From Tubiluchus corallicola (Eukaryota > Priapulida > Priapulimorpha > Priapulimorphida > Tubiluchidae): 49,085 nucleotides of DNA. The stretch is from positions 121,501 to 170,585 of the forward strand of contig JAQGDQ010000364.1 in the NCBI GenBank assembly GCA_030141605.1, given 5' to 3'. Positions 1 through 10,483 of this stretch are shown here, one piece after another; position 1 is the stretch's first letter; every line of letters begins with the position of its first letter. The translations under genes and the position numbers were made by a program. The notes beneath the pieces were generated by a model. The model saw only the letters and a program-made list of their open reading frames with translations. It did not search any database and was not told the origin of the DNA.

Positions 1-2775
1 TCTATGACAACAATTAAAATGGTAAGACCTTACCATTCAAGAATTTTGGAAACACAGGAAAGAATTTAAATGGGTCTATAATTTTTCAACTTGGACTTGT
101 CACCAGCTTTAAAAATTGGATAACCTTAGCTATTTTCAGAAAGTCTGGGACTATACCTGTTGAAAATGACTTGTTAGACATATTAACTAGAGGTTCAGCA
201 ATACAGTTGATGGATTTTTTAAGGATAATTTGTGATATATCATCATACCCTGTACTGTTTTAATTTTTTAAATTATTTGCCACATTTAAAAGCTCCGCTT
301 TGTCAATTGGAAGCAACTGCATTGAATTCCTACATGCATTTGGTAAGTATGAAAAATATGATGTATTTGTAGTGGGAATTTTCTGCTAGAGTTGATCCTA
401 CATCTACAAAATAGTTATTAAAACCATCGGATATTTCTTTTGATGTCATTTATCATTGGGTTATGCTGTGATTTTTTTAAATGTGACTGTTCTATATGAG
501 AAGTATCTCTTTTATTAATAGCTAAATTTATAATTTTCCATGTTTTTCTCATGTTATTCATATTACTTTTAATTGTATTGGCATAATAATCTTTTTCGGC
601 TTTTCTTAGTATTGACGTTAAGTTATTTCTATAAGATTTATAATGGTCAATGTTCAGGTCAGTAGGGTTTTTTAATTTTAGCTTATATAATTTATTTTTG
701 TGTTTAATTGAGTGTATCAACCCGCTTGTTAGCCAAGGTTTATTCCGTGGCTTTACTATTTTTGTGACTAGTGGAAAGCTATCATTGTAAATATTGTAGT
801 AATCTTTAAAGAAGGATTGAAATGACGAGTCAGGGTTTTGTGACCAGTCATGGGATGCTAGTTTGGACTTGAGGTCTGCGATGGTGCTATCATTAAACAT
901 TCTAAATTTTGAAACTATTGGTTGTGAATGAAGTGTCACTTTTAAGCTAGTTACTGAATAAATGGGAAAATGGTCAGATATATCACTGTAGAGAATGCCC
1001 GAGTTTAAATTGTCATTTGACACATAGTTTGTAAATATATTATCGATTAAAGTTGCTGAATAAGCAGTAATTCTTGTTGGTTTGGTGATTAAGGGATACA
1101 ATGAATGACTAAGTAGGCAATTGAGAAAGATTCAGTTCCTTCGTGCGAGTCACAGTTAAGCAAGTTTAAGTTGAAATCGCCGCAGATAAAGATGTACTTG
1201 TTGTTTTCATCAATTATTTTAGAGAGAAGGTTATCTAAACCACTAAGAAATACTGGGATACTGGTACCCGTAGGTCTGTATAACACTCCAACTAAGATAT
1301 TTTTTGTAAGTTCTTGGGTAATTTCAACAATCAGTGATTCACAGGTTTGTTCGTCGAAACAGTCTAAGTCACTACTCTGTCTTGCTCTGCCGTTCGATTA
1401 GTATCATTAGTACATATCAAGTGTTGCCAAATTCCATAAATGTTACATAACAGACCATTGTGGTCATTCTGTACCTTGTTAAAACATATTGAACAATTAT
1501 CATTTTGATTATTAGTAATCATAGTAGTTATTGAACGTTAGTACCAGATAATCGTTTCACCTCTGCTTGGTACTTCGGGCAGGTTTTGCTTCTGGCCTCG
1601 TGGTCCCTTTTGCAATTGGAGCACTTCTTTTCGTTGGAGTCACAGTCTGATCTATTGTGCTTGCCAGAGCAGATACCGCACACCACAGTTCTGCTGCACC
1701 ATTTTGAGACATGACCAAAATTTTGGCACTTGAAGCACCGTAGCGGTTTTGGCTTGGTGATAAACTGTTCCACACCACAAATTAGTTGACCGATGGCTAT
1801 TCCTTTCCTGTTGGCTTCATTCAATATGTCCGCTCTACTGAATTTCACTTTTACGAGAGTCATTGGTTTACCACTTTTGAACTTGAAACGTTCTATAGCT
1901 GCATCGTAATCAAATTGCTGGACGTTATGCAGGATTTCATCCTCTGTCATGCTGGGATCACAGTCTCGTACTAGACCCCAGAATTGCATCTTAGGTTTTC
2001 TCGCATTCGTATTGTCACCTAGAAAACATGGCTGCCATTTCTGAAGAATGTCGTTTGCTGTTTCGGTGCCTGGAAGTTGCAGTTGAATTTTTCCAGTTGC
2101 CGTCCTGAAAGCTACTTCAAAACGAGTTCTAGGGAAATAGTGGCTAAGGTTCTTCTTTATAGACATGCTAGTTTTTGGGATGTCTTTATCATTAACGTTC
2201 TCAATGAGTATCGTTCTGTCCGGGTCGTACAAATACGACACACTTTGCTGGCTGGTATTTCTCGTGGTTTTCGCTGTAACTTGACCTAAGTTACGTGATA
2301 CAGCGTCCTTGTATAAACAATTCTGCGATCTCCCCAGTGCTACAAGTTCTCGATTTATGTTCGTAATTTGGTTTTCCATGTTTGTGATTTTGTTGATCAT
2401 GAGTTCCTCTCGTGGAAGATCATCTTCGCTGTTGTTCAGCAGACGAATAATTTCGATCAACTTCTTGTTACTTTTCTCATGGTTTATCAAGCTGTAGGCT
2501 ATTGAAGCTAACGACTTCCTAGAATAACCCAGTAAATCATCAGTTTTTTGGTAAAACAACACTGCTTTCAGTTGAGCTTGCGTAGACAGGGGGTGACTGG
2601 AGTCTGAATGTTTTGAATAGCATTTGTCACAGATAATTGCTATTACTTTTCTTTGCTTGACTAGCCCATTAGATTTCCTGCAGAATTGGCAACTATTTCT
2701 GGTGTTTAGCATAGCACTTGACTGACTCGCGTCGTTGGTATCTGGCATATCGACCCAAGGAAAGCTAGGTGCCAA
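1..2775 (-). mobile_element. Jockey-like non-LTR retrotransposon (LINE), decayed, cut by the window edge
   Basis: One element reads right to left: an intact ORF1 at 2775-1528, then ORF2 remnants. ORF2 begins near 1520 with a C-x2-C finger-like stretch, continues as endonuclease pieces (about 1286-1089, with the GDFNLNLL motif) and a longer frame at 1101-418 containing SDHFPI and NKPWLTSGL, the usual link between endonuclease and reverse transcriptase. From 420 to 1 the reverse transcriptase start is readable only in pieces, for example LKIAKV and NYRPI, with frame changes and stops. ORF2 is therefore dead as written. The rest of the reverse transcriptase lies outside the window. Clade assignment (jockey/CR1 group) rests on these motifs only. 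Confidence 0.88.
1528..2775 (-). CDS. LINE ORF1, gag-like nucleic-acid-binding protein with three CCHC knuckles
   Basis: A 415-residue open frame with no stops. Near the N terminus is a C-x2-C...C-x2-C cluster (CQFC and CDKC). The middle has coiled-coil-like and RRM-like stretches (ILIENV). The C terminus carries three zinc knuckles at about residues 347-360 (C-x2-C-x4-H-x4-C), 366-378 (C-x2-C-x3-H-x4-C) and 385-399 (C-x2-C-x3-H-x6-C). This is the usual design of ORF1 in jockey-like LINEs, where the protein coats element RNA. The downstream ORF2 starts close to its stop codon. It is intact although ORF2 is broken, so it may be a fairly young copy or carry chance preservation. It is element-encoded, not a host gene. 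Confidence 0.85.
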   Translation of the reverse strand: MAPSFPWVDMPDTNDASQSSAMLNTRNSCQFCRKSNGLVKQRKVIAIICDKCYSKHSDSSHPLSTQAQLKAVLFYQKTDDLLGYSRKSLASIAYSLINHEKSNKKLIEIIRLLNNSEDDLPREELMINKITNMENQITNINRELVALGRSQNCLYKDAVSRNLGQVTAKTTRNTSQQSVSYLYDPDRTILIENVNDKDIPKTSMSIKKNLSHYFPRTRFEVAFRTATGKIQLQLPGTETANDILQKWQPCFLGDNTNARKPKMQFWGLVRDCDPSMTEDEILHNVQQFDYDAAIERFKFKSGKPMTLVKVKFSRADILNEANRKGIAIGQLICGVEQFITKPKPLRCFKCQNFGHVSKWCSRTVVCGICSGKHNRSDCDSNEKKCSNCKRDHEARSKTCPKYQAEVKRLSGTNVQ

Positions 2776-3180
2776 ACTTTTCTATTCATTAGCTAATTAG
2801 CCGGAATAGTTGTAATGATCTTGTTTTGCTAGTCCTAGGCACAGCACGTTAACTGAGATGACCAAATTTCCCGACAAAACTCAACGTGTGGCCAAAAGAA
2901 ATTTTGTTTTTTACAGAAAACCTGATAACGCCTTGCTGTAATTTGATTATAGATGGCACTATTGTTTTCCTGGTAACTTTACAATTCTGCTAATACCAAT
3001 TTATACTAAGCATATGCAGGAAAAAACACACAAATCTGCAATCTTGTGAGACACGAAAATAACGTGACCGTAACAATCTTTGCACACAACCATTCAACAT
3101 CTAAAAATAGAAACAACGCATGTAGGAATTTGAGACGCGAAAATAACGTGACCGCAACAATCATTGCACACAACCACTCA
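2776..3180. repeat. Intergenic, with a two-copy 84-bp tandem repeat carrying splice-acceptor sequence
   Basis: Between about 3046 and 3215 an 84-bp unit (gagac[a/g]cgaaaataacgt...) occurs twice. Each unit contains, on the minus strand, the intron end TTTCTATTTTTAG that also ends intron 2 of the defensin-like gene at 7308. The minus-strand frame 3251-3006 through both units is open but encodes only hydrophobic repeats (LFLFLDVEWLC twice). No cysteine-rich exon is visible between 2776 and 3180. The rest shows nothing recognisable. Confidence 0.7.
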
Positions 3181-3183
3181 ACA

Positions 3184-3982
3184 TCTAAAAATAGAAACAA
3201 CGCATGTAGAAATGGTAAAGCTTTGATCCATTGGAAGATGAACATTATCAAGTACCTTTTGTAACTAGTTAGGCAAATTTGTTAGGTCTTTAAAATTAAC
3301 TGCAAGAAGTACGAAACTACTGCAGGCTACCTCGGCTCAAAGTGTAAGGCCTAATGTTTCACATAGATCTCTCTGAATCATGCGAAGTCTCGATTGATTT
3401 TGAAAAGCTGCAATAAATTTTAGTTTTAGTAAACCGCCTGCAGAACTTGGTGAGAGCGTGGTGAATTCTAACAATCAGCAACATTTAAGTTGAGCTCACA
3501 AAAAACGATATTTTCTGCTTTTCGTTTTTGATTGTTGGAACTTATATAGGAAACAATCAGCTACGAAAAGCAGGAACTATCATTTTTATTTTAGTGAGCT
3601 CAACTTAAATGTTCCTGATTGTTAGAATTCACCACGCTCTCACCAAGTTCTGCAGGCGGTTTTCTAAAGCTAAAATTTAATGCAGTTTTTGATAATCAGA
3701 AGAACACAGGCTTATAGGTAACGTTTTAGTTTAGTTGTAAATGATAACAAGCATACCAGGGTTCTGTGAGAATGTTTTGGTTAAAATAAAATCACTCCAT
3801 TGGAATATTAAGAGAGTACTTTGTCTGGGATATTAGGCCTTACGTGATGAGCTGAGAGTCTGCATTTTTAAACTTTAAAAATGAACTTTTTTGAACTCAC
3901 CCTCATCGGCCACATCTTCAGCATGGATAGCAGCAACTACAGCCATGACAACAATCAGTGCATTGATTATGCCGGTCTTCAT
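3184..3982 (-). pseudogene. Truncated paralog of the defensin-like secreted peptide gene
   Basis: The exon 3982-3901 encodes a 27-residue start almost identical to that of the gene at 8103 (MKTGII..., hydrophobic core, AIHA then acidic EDVADE) and ends in a good donor (G|GTGAGT). Its upstream acceptor (TTTTACAG, exon from 4007) and TATA box (4342-4334) are kept. However, the donor of the 5' UTR exon, GT in the right copy (8380-8379), is AT here (4258-4257). After intron 2 the next acceptor (before 3184) leads only into the hydrophobic tandem repeat, ending at 3006, not into cysteine exons. I read it as a non-functional partial duplicate. It could still make a short secreted peptide if another UTR donor is used. 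Confidence 0.78.
3408..3683. repeat. Foldback MITE: long near-perfect hairpin in intron 2 (left copy)
   Basis: Arms of about 130-140 bp (about 3408-3546 and 3555-3683) are near-perfect inverted repeats with almost no loop. For example gcctgcagaacttggtgaga on the left is matched by tctcaccaagttctgcaggc on the right. A weaker outer inverted match (taaggcctaat at about 3347 against attaggcctta at about 3831) suggests a larger decayed element. The same hairpin is at 7541-7820 in the other copy, so the insertion predates the duplication. Confidence 0.88.
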
Positions 3983-4333
3983 TGAAAATCCAAATGTTGC
4001 AATAATTCTGTAAAATATGACGAGGTTTTCATTCATTCACAGCGCAGCCTGGTAGTTACATTTCAATTTTTGCAGAATTCCGTAAATTACGGAACATAAT
4101 CGTGAAAATTTGAATTCTTGTGATGCAATACAAACTACAATAATGACTGCAGCAACCACAATCTCAGTGACAGTGACAATGACTATGACAACATTATAAC
4201 AACAACAATTACAAGTACCGATATAAATAGTTATGATGAAAAAATTAAATTGTTTTATCTTATGCGTCCAAGTGATCTTTGTAAGCTCGTGTCTTGTTCC
4301 TAGAAACTTCTACACAACTCAGATTTTAGAAGG

Positions 4334-4342
4334 CTTTTTATA
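4334..4342 (-). promoter_or_regulatory. TATA box of the truncated paralog
   Basis: TATAAAAAG on the minus strand, in the same context (TATAGATATAAAAAGCC) as the box of the intact gene at 8464-8456. Confidence 0.6.
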
Positions 4343-4622
4343 TCTATAGATGACCTCTTTTTAGAAGGAAATGATACCAAGAAGTTTCATGATCTTTAAA
4401 ACAATGTCGAGTGCGCTGTTAAATATTTTGTAAACTGTTTATAAAATGTTTAAACAATTCGTTAATAAACATGAACAAGCGGAAGCACTTGAAGAGTCAT
4501 TGAATTTTGTAAACAAAATTAGGAGCGCCTAAACATGCAACTAACACCTTTCAGGACAGGCCGACTACGAGTTTTGGCACTTGTTTGTTAAGCATTTCTG
4601 TATTTTGGATGCGGGTTGGTGA

Positions 4623-4916
4623 GTGAGTACTCACACCTTTATGGTGAGTATTCACACCTTTATGGTGAGTATTCACACCTTTATGGTGAGAGCTCACACC
4701 TTTATGGTGAGTACTCACACCTTTATGGTGAGTGCTCACTCCTTTATGGTGAGTACTCACACCTTTATGTTGAGTACTCATACATTTATGGTGAGTATTC
4801 ACACCTTTATTTTGAGTACTCACACCTTTATGGTGAGTACTCACACCTTTATGGTGAGTATTCACACCTTTATGGTGAGTACTCACACCTTTATGGTGAG
4901 TATTCACACCTTAAAT
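4623..4916. repeat. 21-bp minisatellite, 14 units
   Basis: Fourteen head-to-tail copies of a 21-bp unit that begins with the perfect palindrome GTGAGTACTCAC and continues ACCTTTATG. Point variants are scattered (tac/tat, gtg/ttg). The unit length is a multiple of three and free of stops, so spurious open frames exist on both strands; I do not take these as genes. It begins about 50 bp from the end of the duplicated segment. Confidence 0.96.
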
Positions 4917-6632
4917 GTGAATGTTTTTAAATGTTTTTAAACAAGTATAATTATCCTGCCGCCGAAGGCAGTAGTTGCTTCTTATAACTAAACTGTGCAG
5001 AAATTAAGATATAATTCATTTGTCTGATGCATCATTCGTGACAGAGATGTAGAAAAGTGATGCAAAGATAAACAGCTATACTACTTGCTTAAATAGAAAT
5101 ACTTTTCTGCTAAGTTTAGACCATTTCACATCAGTAATTTTTATTGTGCACAAAAACATATTTTGTGTCTTTATATTAATTTAACTGAACCAGTTTTCAA
5201 GTTAAACCAGCTTTTAATAATTTCACTAGATGGCAGTACCAGTATTGTCGTAATAAGATGATGTATTGTGCTCAATGTGGTGACATCTATTATCAAGAAA
5301 CAAGAAATATTATAAGCTGCAAATCTTTTTAAAACTCCGATGTCTAAGTTCACCTTGTAGCTCACCGTTTTTATGTTTCCTCAATATTAAGACAATATGC
5401 TGTAACAAAGGCTGTTACGATGGCAGTTTTTGGACTGTTAGTTGTATATGGTTTAAAAAAATTACTTGTTTTGTTGTCTGTGCAGTTTGTTGTTATTTTT
5501 GTTTATTTCTTTTAATGAAGAAACTTGAGCATACTGCAAAATGACCTGCTGAAAATCAAGAAGAAAAGGAAGTTTTAGTTTATCAAACGATACTTTCCAT
5601 AGAAAGTTATATTACTTGACATTACACTTCCTGTTTGAAAGGCTTGTGTAACTGGAAGAGAAAATTCTTAGTATTTTAAAATGTTCGTGCCACCTGATCG
5701 CACATCACTGCTTCACCATCTCAGTGTGCATCACTGGCTCACAAAAAATACTTTATTGATGAATGTTCCAAGAAAAACGACATTTCATTTGCTGACAGCA
5801 AAATTGTTCTAGTTACTAAAAGACTCCTTATTAGTATTAAGTATATTCATATTACCAATGTCACTGATGCTAAACCATTCAAACGTCGTAATAAGAAGAG
5901 GAAGACCATTGTGACAAATTTGACAAGGATTGACCTTGAAATTTAGCAGGGTATTATAACTGCATCTACATCCATCCAGAAATAAGCAGGAAATTTGTTG
6001 CTTAAGTGTCAACAGTTATTGGTATTTTAACAGTGACGTATGTAATACGATGCATAATTTAACCTACACCAATTTCATATGAAACAAAACAATTTTTCTA
6101 AATTTGAAAAATAATTTTATTATTTTAGAATCACAGCAATCTGCCAACAGGTATAAAATTTTGGGAATAAATTTAATGAGAGATCATTAAACGTTCAATA
6201 AATCAGTTCATAATCTTTATTTGAAATAAATTGTCTGAGAAACAGGAACTTGCAATAACGTTAATAATGGCTGCACAAGCAGCTTTTTATTTAAAATTTT
6301 ATCACACTCATAAGAAGACATTAAAAAATAATAATCATGGTAAATCATAGGCAGGTGTCTAACAAAGACTATCAAGTATACTTTTGTGTAATTTTACCAA
6401 AACACAGTCCTCGTAACTACAGTCTTCATAAGCAGACGATGTGCACATTACCTTTTTGCCATACCGAGTGGTTTAAAAATAGTTTAGTAACATATGCACT
6501 TTTTAATTATACCAATATAAGCTTGTTACCACAGTATAAATAGTGACACCGAGATTTTAACAAATTTTAATAAGGTTAATGTTAAAGAAAATTGTTGCTT
6601 TTTAATGTAATGTAATTTACCATTTTAATAAG
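4917..6632. other. Intergenic, no gene seen; contains a diverged dispersed repeat
   Basis: No coding signal beyond chance short frames. About 5607-5752 is a diverged match to 42330-42470 in NLK intron 1 (shared ttatattactt, attac, aggaagag-like and aactcacaaaaa blocks), so an old interspersed repeat of about 145 bp. Confidence 0.55.
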
Positions 6633-6638
6633 TTTATT
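6633..6638 (-). terminator. Poly(A) signal of the defensin-like gene
   Basis: AATAAA on the minus strand about 200 bases after the stop codon at 6843-6841, the first such hexamer downstream. Confidence 0.5.
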
Positions 6639-6840
6639 TATATTATAACTATTAATGTTATTATCATTATTATTACAATTACTATTGTCGTCATCATTAT
6701 TATAATAAGATAAAAATGTCAAGAACAATGATTCAGGTATCAAATCACAGTAGGTTAATTTCAAATCATCAAATCAATTCTTCTATTTAAAATATTCCAC
6801 CAGATATGACAACGATTTTACTAGTTGTTCATCAAGTCTT

Positions 6841-8103
6841 CTAACATCGTGCACAATAGCAATCATATCTGCAGTCACAAAATCCAGTGAAGTAACCTCT
6901 GCGTCTACATTCAGAGTGGCAGCGCGGGGTGTGTCCAACTAAATCAAATGAAAAAAATCACTTATCATTTAGTAATAATAATAATCGTTTTTTTCAAACA
7001 CTGTTACCAAAATTCAATTCAGCACGTTAAACTTTGGTAACATTTCAAATCTTAATGAACACTACATGCATGGATAAGCATCAGTTTAACTTGTTAATGT
7101 TGTCAAAACAAATCAGTTTTATGATTTTATAATCATAAAAAGTATAATTGTTAACTCCTTGAAGTTTTAAAAGGCTTTATACCGAAAGAAGTCTAATTTA
7201 ATACCATCTATTTTGTGAACATCTAGTTTACGTACCTCTACAATAATAGCTGCTGCGTTCCTGTGGAGGGTCGATGTTCTCAAATGCGAATTGCTTTTCG
7301 GTCACATCTAAAAATAGAAACAACGCATGTAGAAATTGTACAGCTTTGACCGATTGGAAGATGAACATTATCAAGTACCTTTTGTTACTAGTTAGGCAAA
7401 TTTGTTAGGTCTTTTAAATTAACTGCAAGAATTATGAAACTACTGCAGGCTGCCTCGGCACAAAGTGTAAGGCCTAATGTTTCACATAGATCTCTCTGAA
7501 TCATACGAAGTCTCGATTGATTTTGAATAGCCGCAATATATTTTAGTTTTAGAAAACCGTCTGCAGAACTTGGTGAGAGCGTGGTGAATTTTAACAATCA
7601 GTAACATTTAAGTTGAGCTCACAAAAAACGATATTTTCTGATTTTCGTTTTTGATTGTTGGAACTTATATAGGAAACAATCTGTTGCGAAAAGCAGGAAC
7701 TACCATTTTTATTTTAGTGAGCTGAACTTAAATTTTACTAATTGTTAGAATTCACCACGCTCTCACCATGTTCTGCAGGCGGTTTACTAAAGCTAAAATT
7801 TAATGCAGTTTTTGATAATCAGAAGAACACAGGTTTATAGGTAACGTTTTATTTCAGTTGAAAATAATAACAAGCATACCAGGGTTCTGTGAGAGCATTT
7901 TTGTTAAAATAAAATCACTCCATTGGCACAATAAGAGTACTTTGTCTGGGATGTTAGGCCTTACGTGATGAGCTGAGAGTCTGCATTTTTAAATTTTAAA
8001 AATGAACTTTTTTGAACTCACCCACATCGTCCACATCTTCAGCATGGATAGCAGCAACTACAGCCATGGCAACAAGCAGTGCAATGATTATGCCGGTCTT
8101 CAT
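6841..8103 (-). CDS. Secreted 8-cysteine defensin-like peptide precursor (CSalpha-beta type), 83 aa
   Basis: Coding exons are 8103-8022, 7307-7236 and 6938-6841, all with GT/AG borders and both introns in phase 1. A 5' UTR exon (about 8436-8381, donor AAG|GTAAAA) is spliced to an acceptor (TTTTGCAG) at 8129. The precursor has a signal peptide (MKTG start, hydrophobic residues 5-18, AIHA at 18-21), an acidic propiece (EDVDDVD...) and a C-terminal basic part with 8 Cys spaced C-x7-C-x3-C-x9-C-x-C-x3-C-x-C-x2-C, ending CYCARC then TAG. The C-x3-C, GFC and terminal C-x-C fit the CSalpha-beta/gamma-core pattern; the C-x-C-x2-C end resembles mollusc defensins, though the usual fourth Cys appears moved after GFC. 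By family analogy it would be an antimicrobial peptide of blood cells or epithelia. That role is inferred; a cysteine-rich toxin-like or signalling peptide is possible. Confidence 0.82.
7541..7820. repeat. Foldback MITE hairpin in intron 2 of the defensin-like gene
   Basis: Counterpart of 3408-3683 with slightly more arm mismatches. It sits inside the intron 8021-7308 and would be transcribed with the gene, giving a hairpin of about 275 nt in the pre-mRNA. Confidence 0.85.
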
Positions 8104-8455
8104 TGTAAATCCAAATGTTGCAATAATTCTGCAAAATATGACGAGGTTTTCATTCACTCACAACACAGCCTGGTAGTTACATTTCAATTTTTACAGAATT
8201 TTTTCTGTAAATTACGGAACATAATCGTGAAAATTTGACTTCCAGTGATGCAATACAAACTACAACAATGACTGCAGCAACCACAACCTCAGTGACAGTG
8301 ACAATGACTATGACAAGATTAAAACAACAACAATTACAAGTACCGATGTAAATAGTTATGAAAAAATTAAATTGTTTTACCTTACGCGTCCAAGTGATCT
8401 TTGTAAGCTCGTGTCTTGTTCCTAGAAACTTCTACACAACTCTGATTTTAGAAGG

Positions 8456-8464
8456 CTTTTTATA
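8456..8464 (-). promoter_or_regulatory. TATA box of the defensin-like gene
   Basis: TATAAAAAG on the minus strand. A start site about 28 bases downstream would fall near 8436, giving a 5' UTR exon of about 55 bases that ends at the donor 8381|8380. The box is kept in the paralog. Confidence 0.65.
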
Positions 8465-8702
8465 TCTATAGATGACCTCTTTTTAGAAGGAAATGACACC
8501 ATAAAGTTTCATGAGCTTTAAAACAATGTCGAGTGCGCGGTTAAATATTTTGTAAACTGTTTATAAAATGTTTAAACAATTCGTTAATAAACATGAACAA
8601 GCGTAAACACTTGAAGAGCCATTTGAATTTTGTAAACAAAATTAGGAGCAGCCTAAACATGCAGATAAGAACACCTTTTAGGACAGGCCGACTACGAGTT
8701 TT

Positions 8703-10483
8703 GACTTGTAACTTCGTATGAATGATTTTTGTAATACCAACGGTGGTATTTTCACGTTTAGACGTTTCAATACTTTTAGACTTTTAGTTCATTTTATGCA
8801 GTTTGGCACCCCGAAGTTGGATCCGGCATTCAACGCTGGCATCGCATAAACTTTGTGCCTGTGGTAGAACCGGCACTTAGATAAGTGCCATGGCTAATCC
8901 TATACGATATGATAGCGAACTAGCAAAGATGCTTTACCCATATTTGGCAGGATGAGTCCCTCCTACAGAAGGCAAATAACGCAGCGTTGCTTAACTTTAG
9001 ATGCTAAATGCATACTGTGTGAACACACCACTGTAGTTCTCTCGCCTCTAGTTTTGAGTGAACGAGTTTTTTGTAACTTAGAAAAATTGGCTCCAATTTC
9101 GTCGTATCTGATTGAATCTTTCGTATCAAACTGTTGCTTCTTAATAAACGTACAACTGCTCACTTATCGTAATCTAATTTGAACAGCAGATTTCATGGTG
9201 CTGCTGGTGTTGTAATACCTTTATTGATTTTTCCTGCAATTTTATAAATTTTCACTCTTAAGCAATTGTTACTGTGGTCCTTTATATTGTGGTGAGCTCA
9301 TGATCGTGGTTTAGTGTTGTGTTGGTTACGAAAGGTAATGATTGAAGTCAACCAAAACGCTTTGAACTGGTGGTTAATTTCTACTGTTTGTTTGTTCCAA
9401 AGTTAAAGCAAACTTTTCAGTCCAGAACTCTGATGGTTAATATCGTTTTTACTGTGCCAAGCCCAAAACATAAGACTGTAATAATGAATTGTTTCCAGTG
9501 TGCCAAGCATATGTCAAAACTCAGATACAGATTTAGAAGTTTGCCTCCATTACAAGCATAGTATCAGTGTTAGTCTGTGAGAAAGAGAGTGCCACTCTGT
9601 CTGTTCTGCTCCCTGCCTCAACTCTCTTTTTATAAATAACCACTTCGCCTCACCAAACCAGAAAATAAAAACTAGATTTTTTCCGGCTAGTGAACATCCC
9701 AGTGCCTGGCAGGCCTGTCCCATTGAGGTATGCATATAAGATTGTAATTTAAACCATAAAACTGAGATATACAAAATAGTAGGGAAAATCAATAACCCCA
9801 TAATAAAAATATTTCATATATTGATGTTTGGAATTCAGTCAAACATGAGCAACCTATTATTATGCTATGCGTATGGGTAGATTCTTTGAATGCCGCAAAA
9901 TATTCTTAAATAGCATATAACAACAATAACAACAGCAACAACAACAACAATAATAACAACAACAACAACAACAATATTAATAAAAATAATAATAGTAATA
10001 AAAGAGCAAGAAAACGGTGTAGTACCGTTATTCGAAAAAAACCGCCACTCATTCCCTGAATTACGTTGTTTTTTAATTGGCTTTTTGCTTATTTTTTTAT
10101 CGTCATAATGTACCGAATTGTAGTTTTGTCGTGTACATTTGTCTGTGTTCAACTCTTACAATAAAATATGTTATCAAATGTCCTCAAATCTGGTTTGTTC
10201 ACTAAATTTAGTAACAAGTATAATAAGTACATTACGGATATGTGAAATGTTCCTAGGCCCACCTCTGTTTTGATAATATATTTGTATTAAACATAATTAT
10301 GCTTTATACACAAGGTGCATCAACCCGACCCTAACAGCTGAATTACATGACAAATTTAGAAAACACCTGCAGCTATAAGGTGACTATTGACGTCACAGTA
10401 AACAAACTACAGTAGTTTTGTTTATTTATTTCGATTAGTAATTTCCTGTTTGCATTTTATTTCAATTTACAAAGTGACAACAG
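8703..10483. other. Intergenic, no gene seen
   Basis: Short chance frames only. Low-complexity (CAA/TAA)n lies at about 9919-10001. A tggcaccccgaag string at about 8812 looks like a retroelement primer-binding site, but I could not find a bordering LTR. Confidence 0.5.

Larger units (their letters stand above)
3181..4575. repeat. Segmental duplication, left copy (pairs with 7304-8702)
   Basis: The sequence from the acceptor-like catctaaaaatag at 3183 to ggccgactacgagttttg near 4575 is closely similar, base by base, to 7304-8702 in the same orientation. The copies differ by scattered substitutions and small indels. The shared block spans the promoter, 5' UTR exon, signal-peptide exon and second intron of the peptide gene. 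The left breakpoint falls at the intron/exon boundary, so the cysteine exons are outside the shared block. Confidence 0.92.
7304..8702. repeat. Segmental duplication, right copy (pairs with 3181-4575)
   Basis: Same block as 3181-4575. Here it is continuous with the cysteine exons at 7307-6841, so this is likely the parental copy. It ends near ggccgactacgagttttg at about 8702. Confidence 0.92.

Noticed and set aside
4551-4940. Open frames of 104-118 codons on both strands through the 21-bp repeats
   Set aside because: The repeat unit is a multiple of three and stop-free in several frames; no splice, start or domain evidence.
8812-8835. tggcaccccgaag string resembling a retroelement primer-binding site
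   Set aside because: No LTR ending in CA just upstream and no gag/pol frames downstream.
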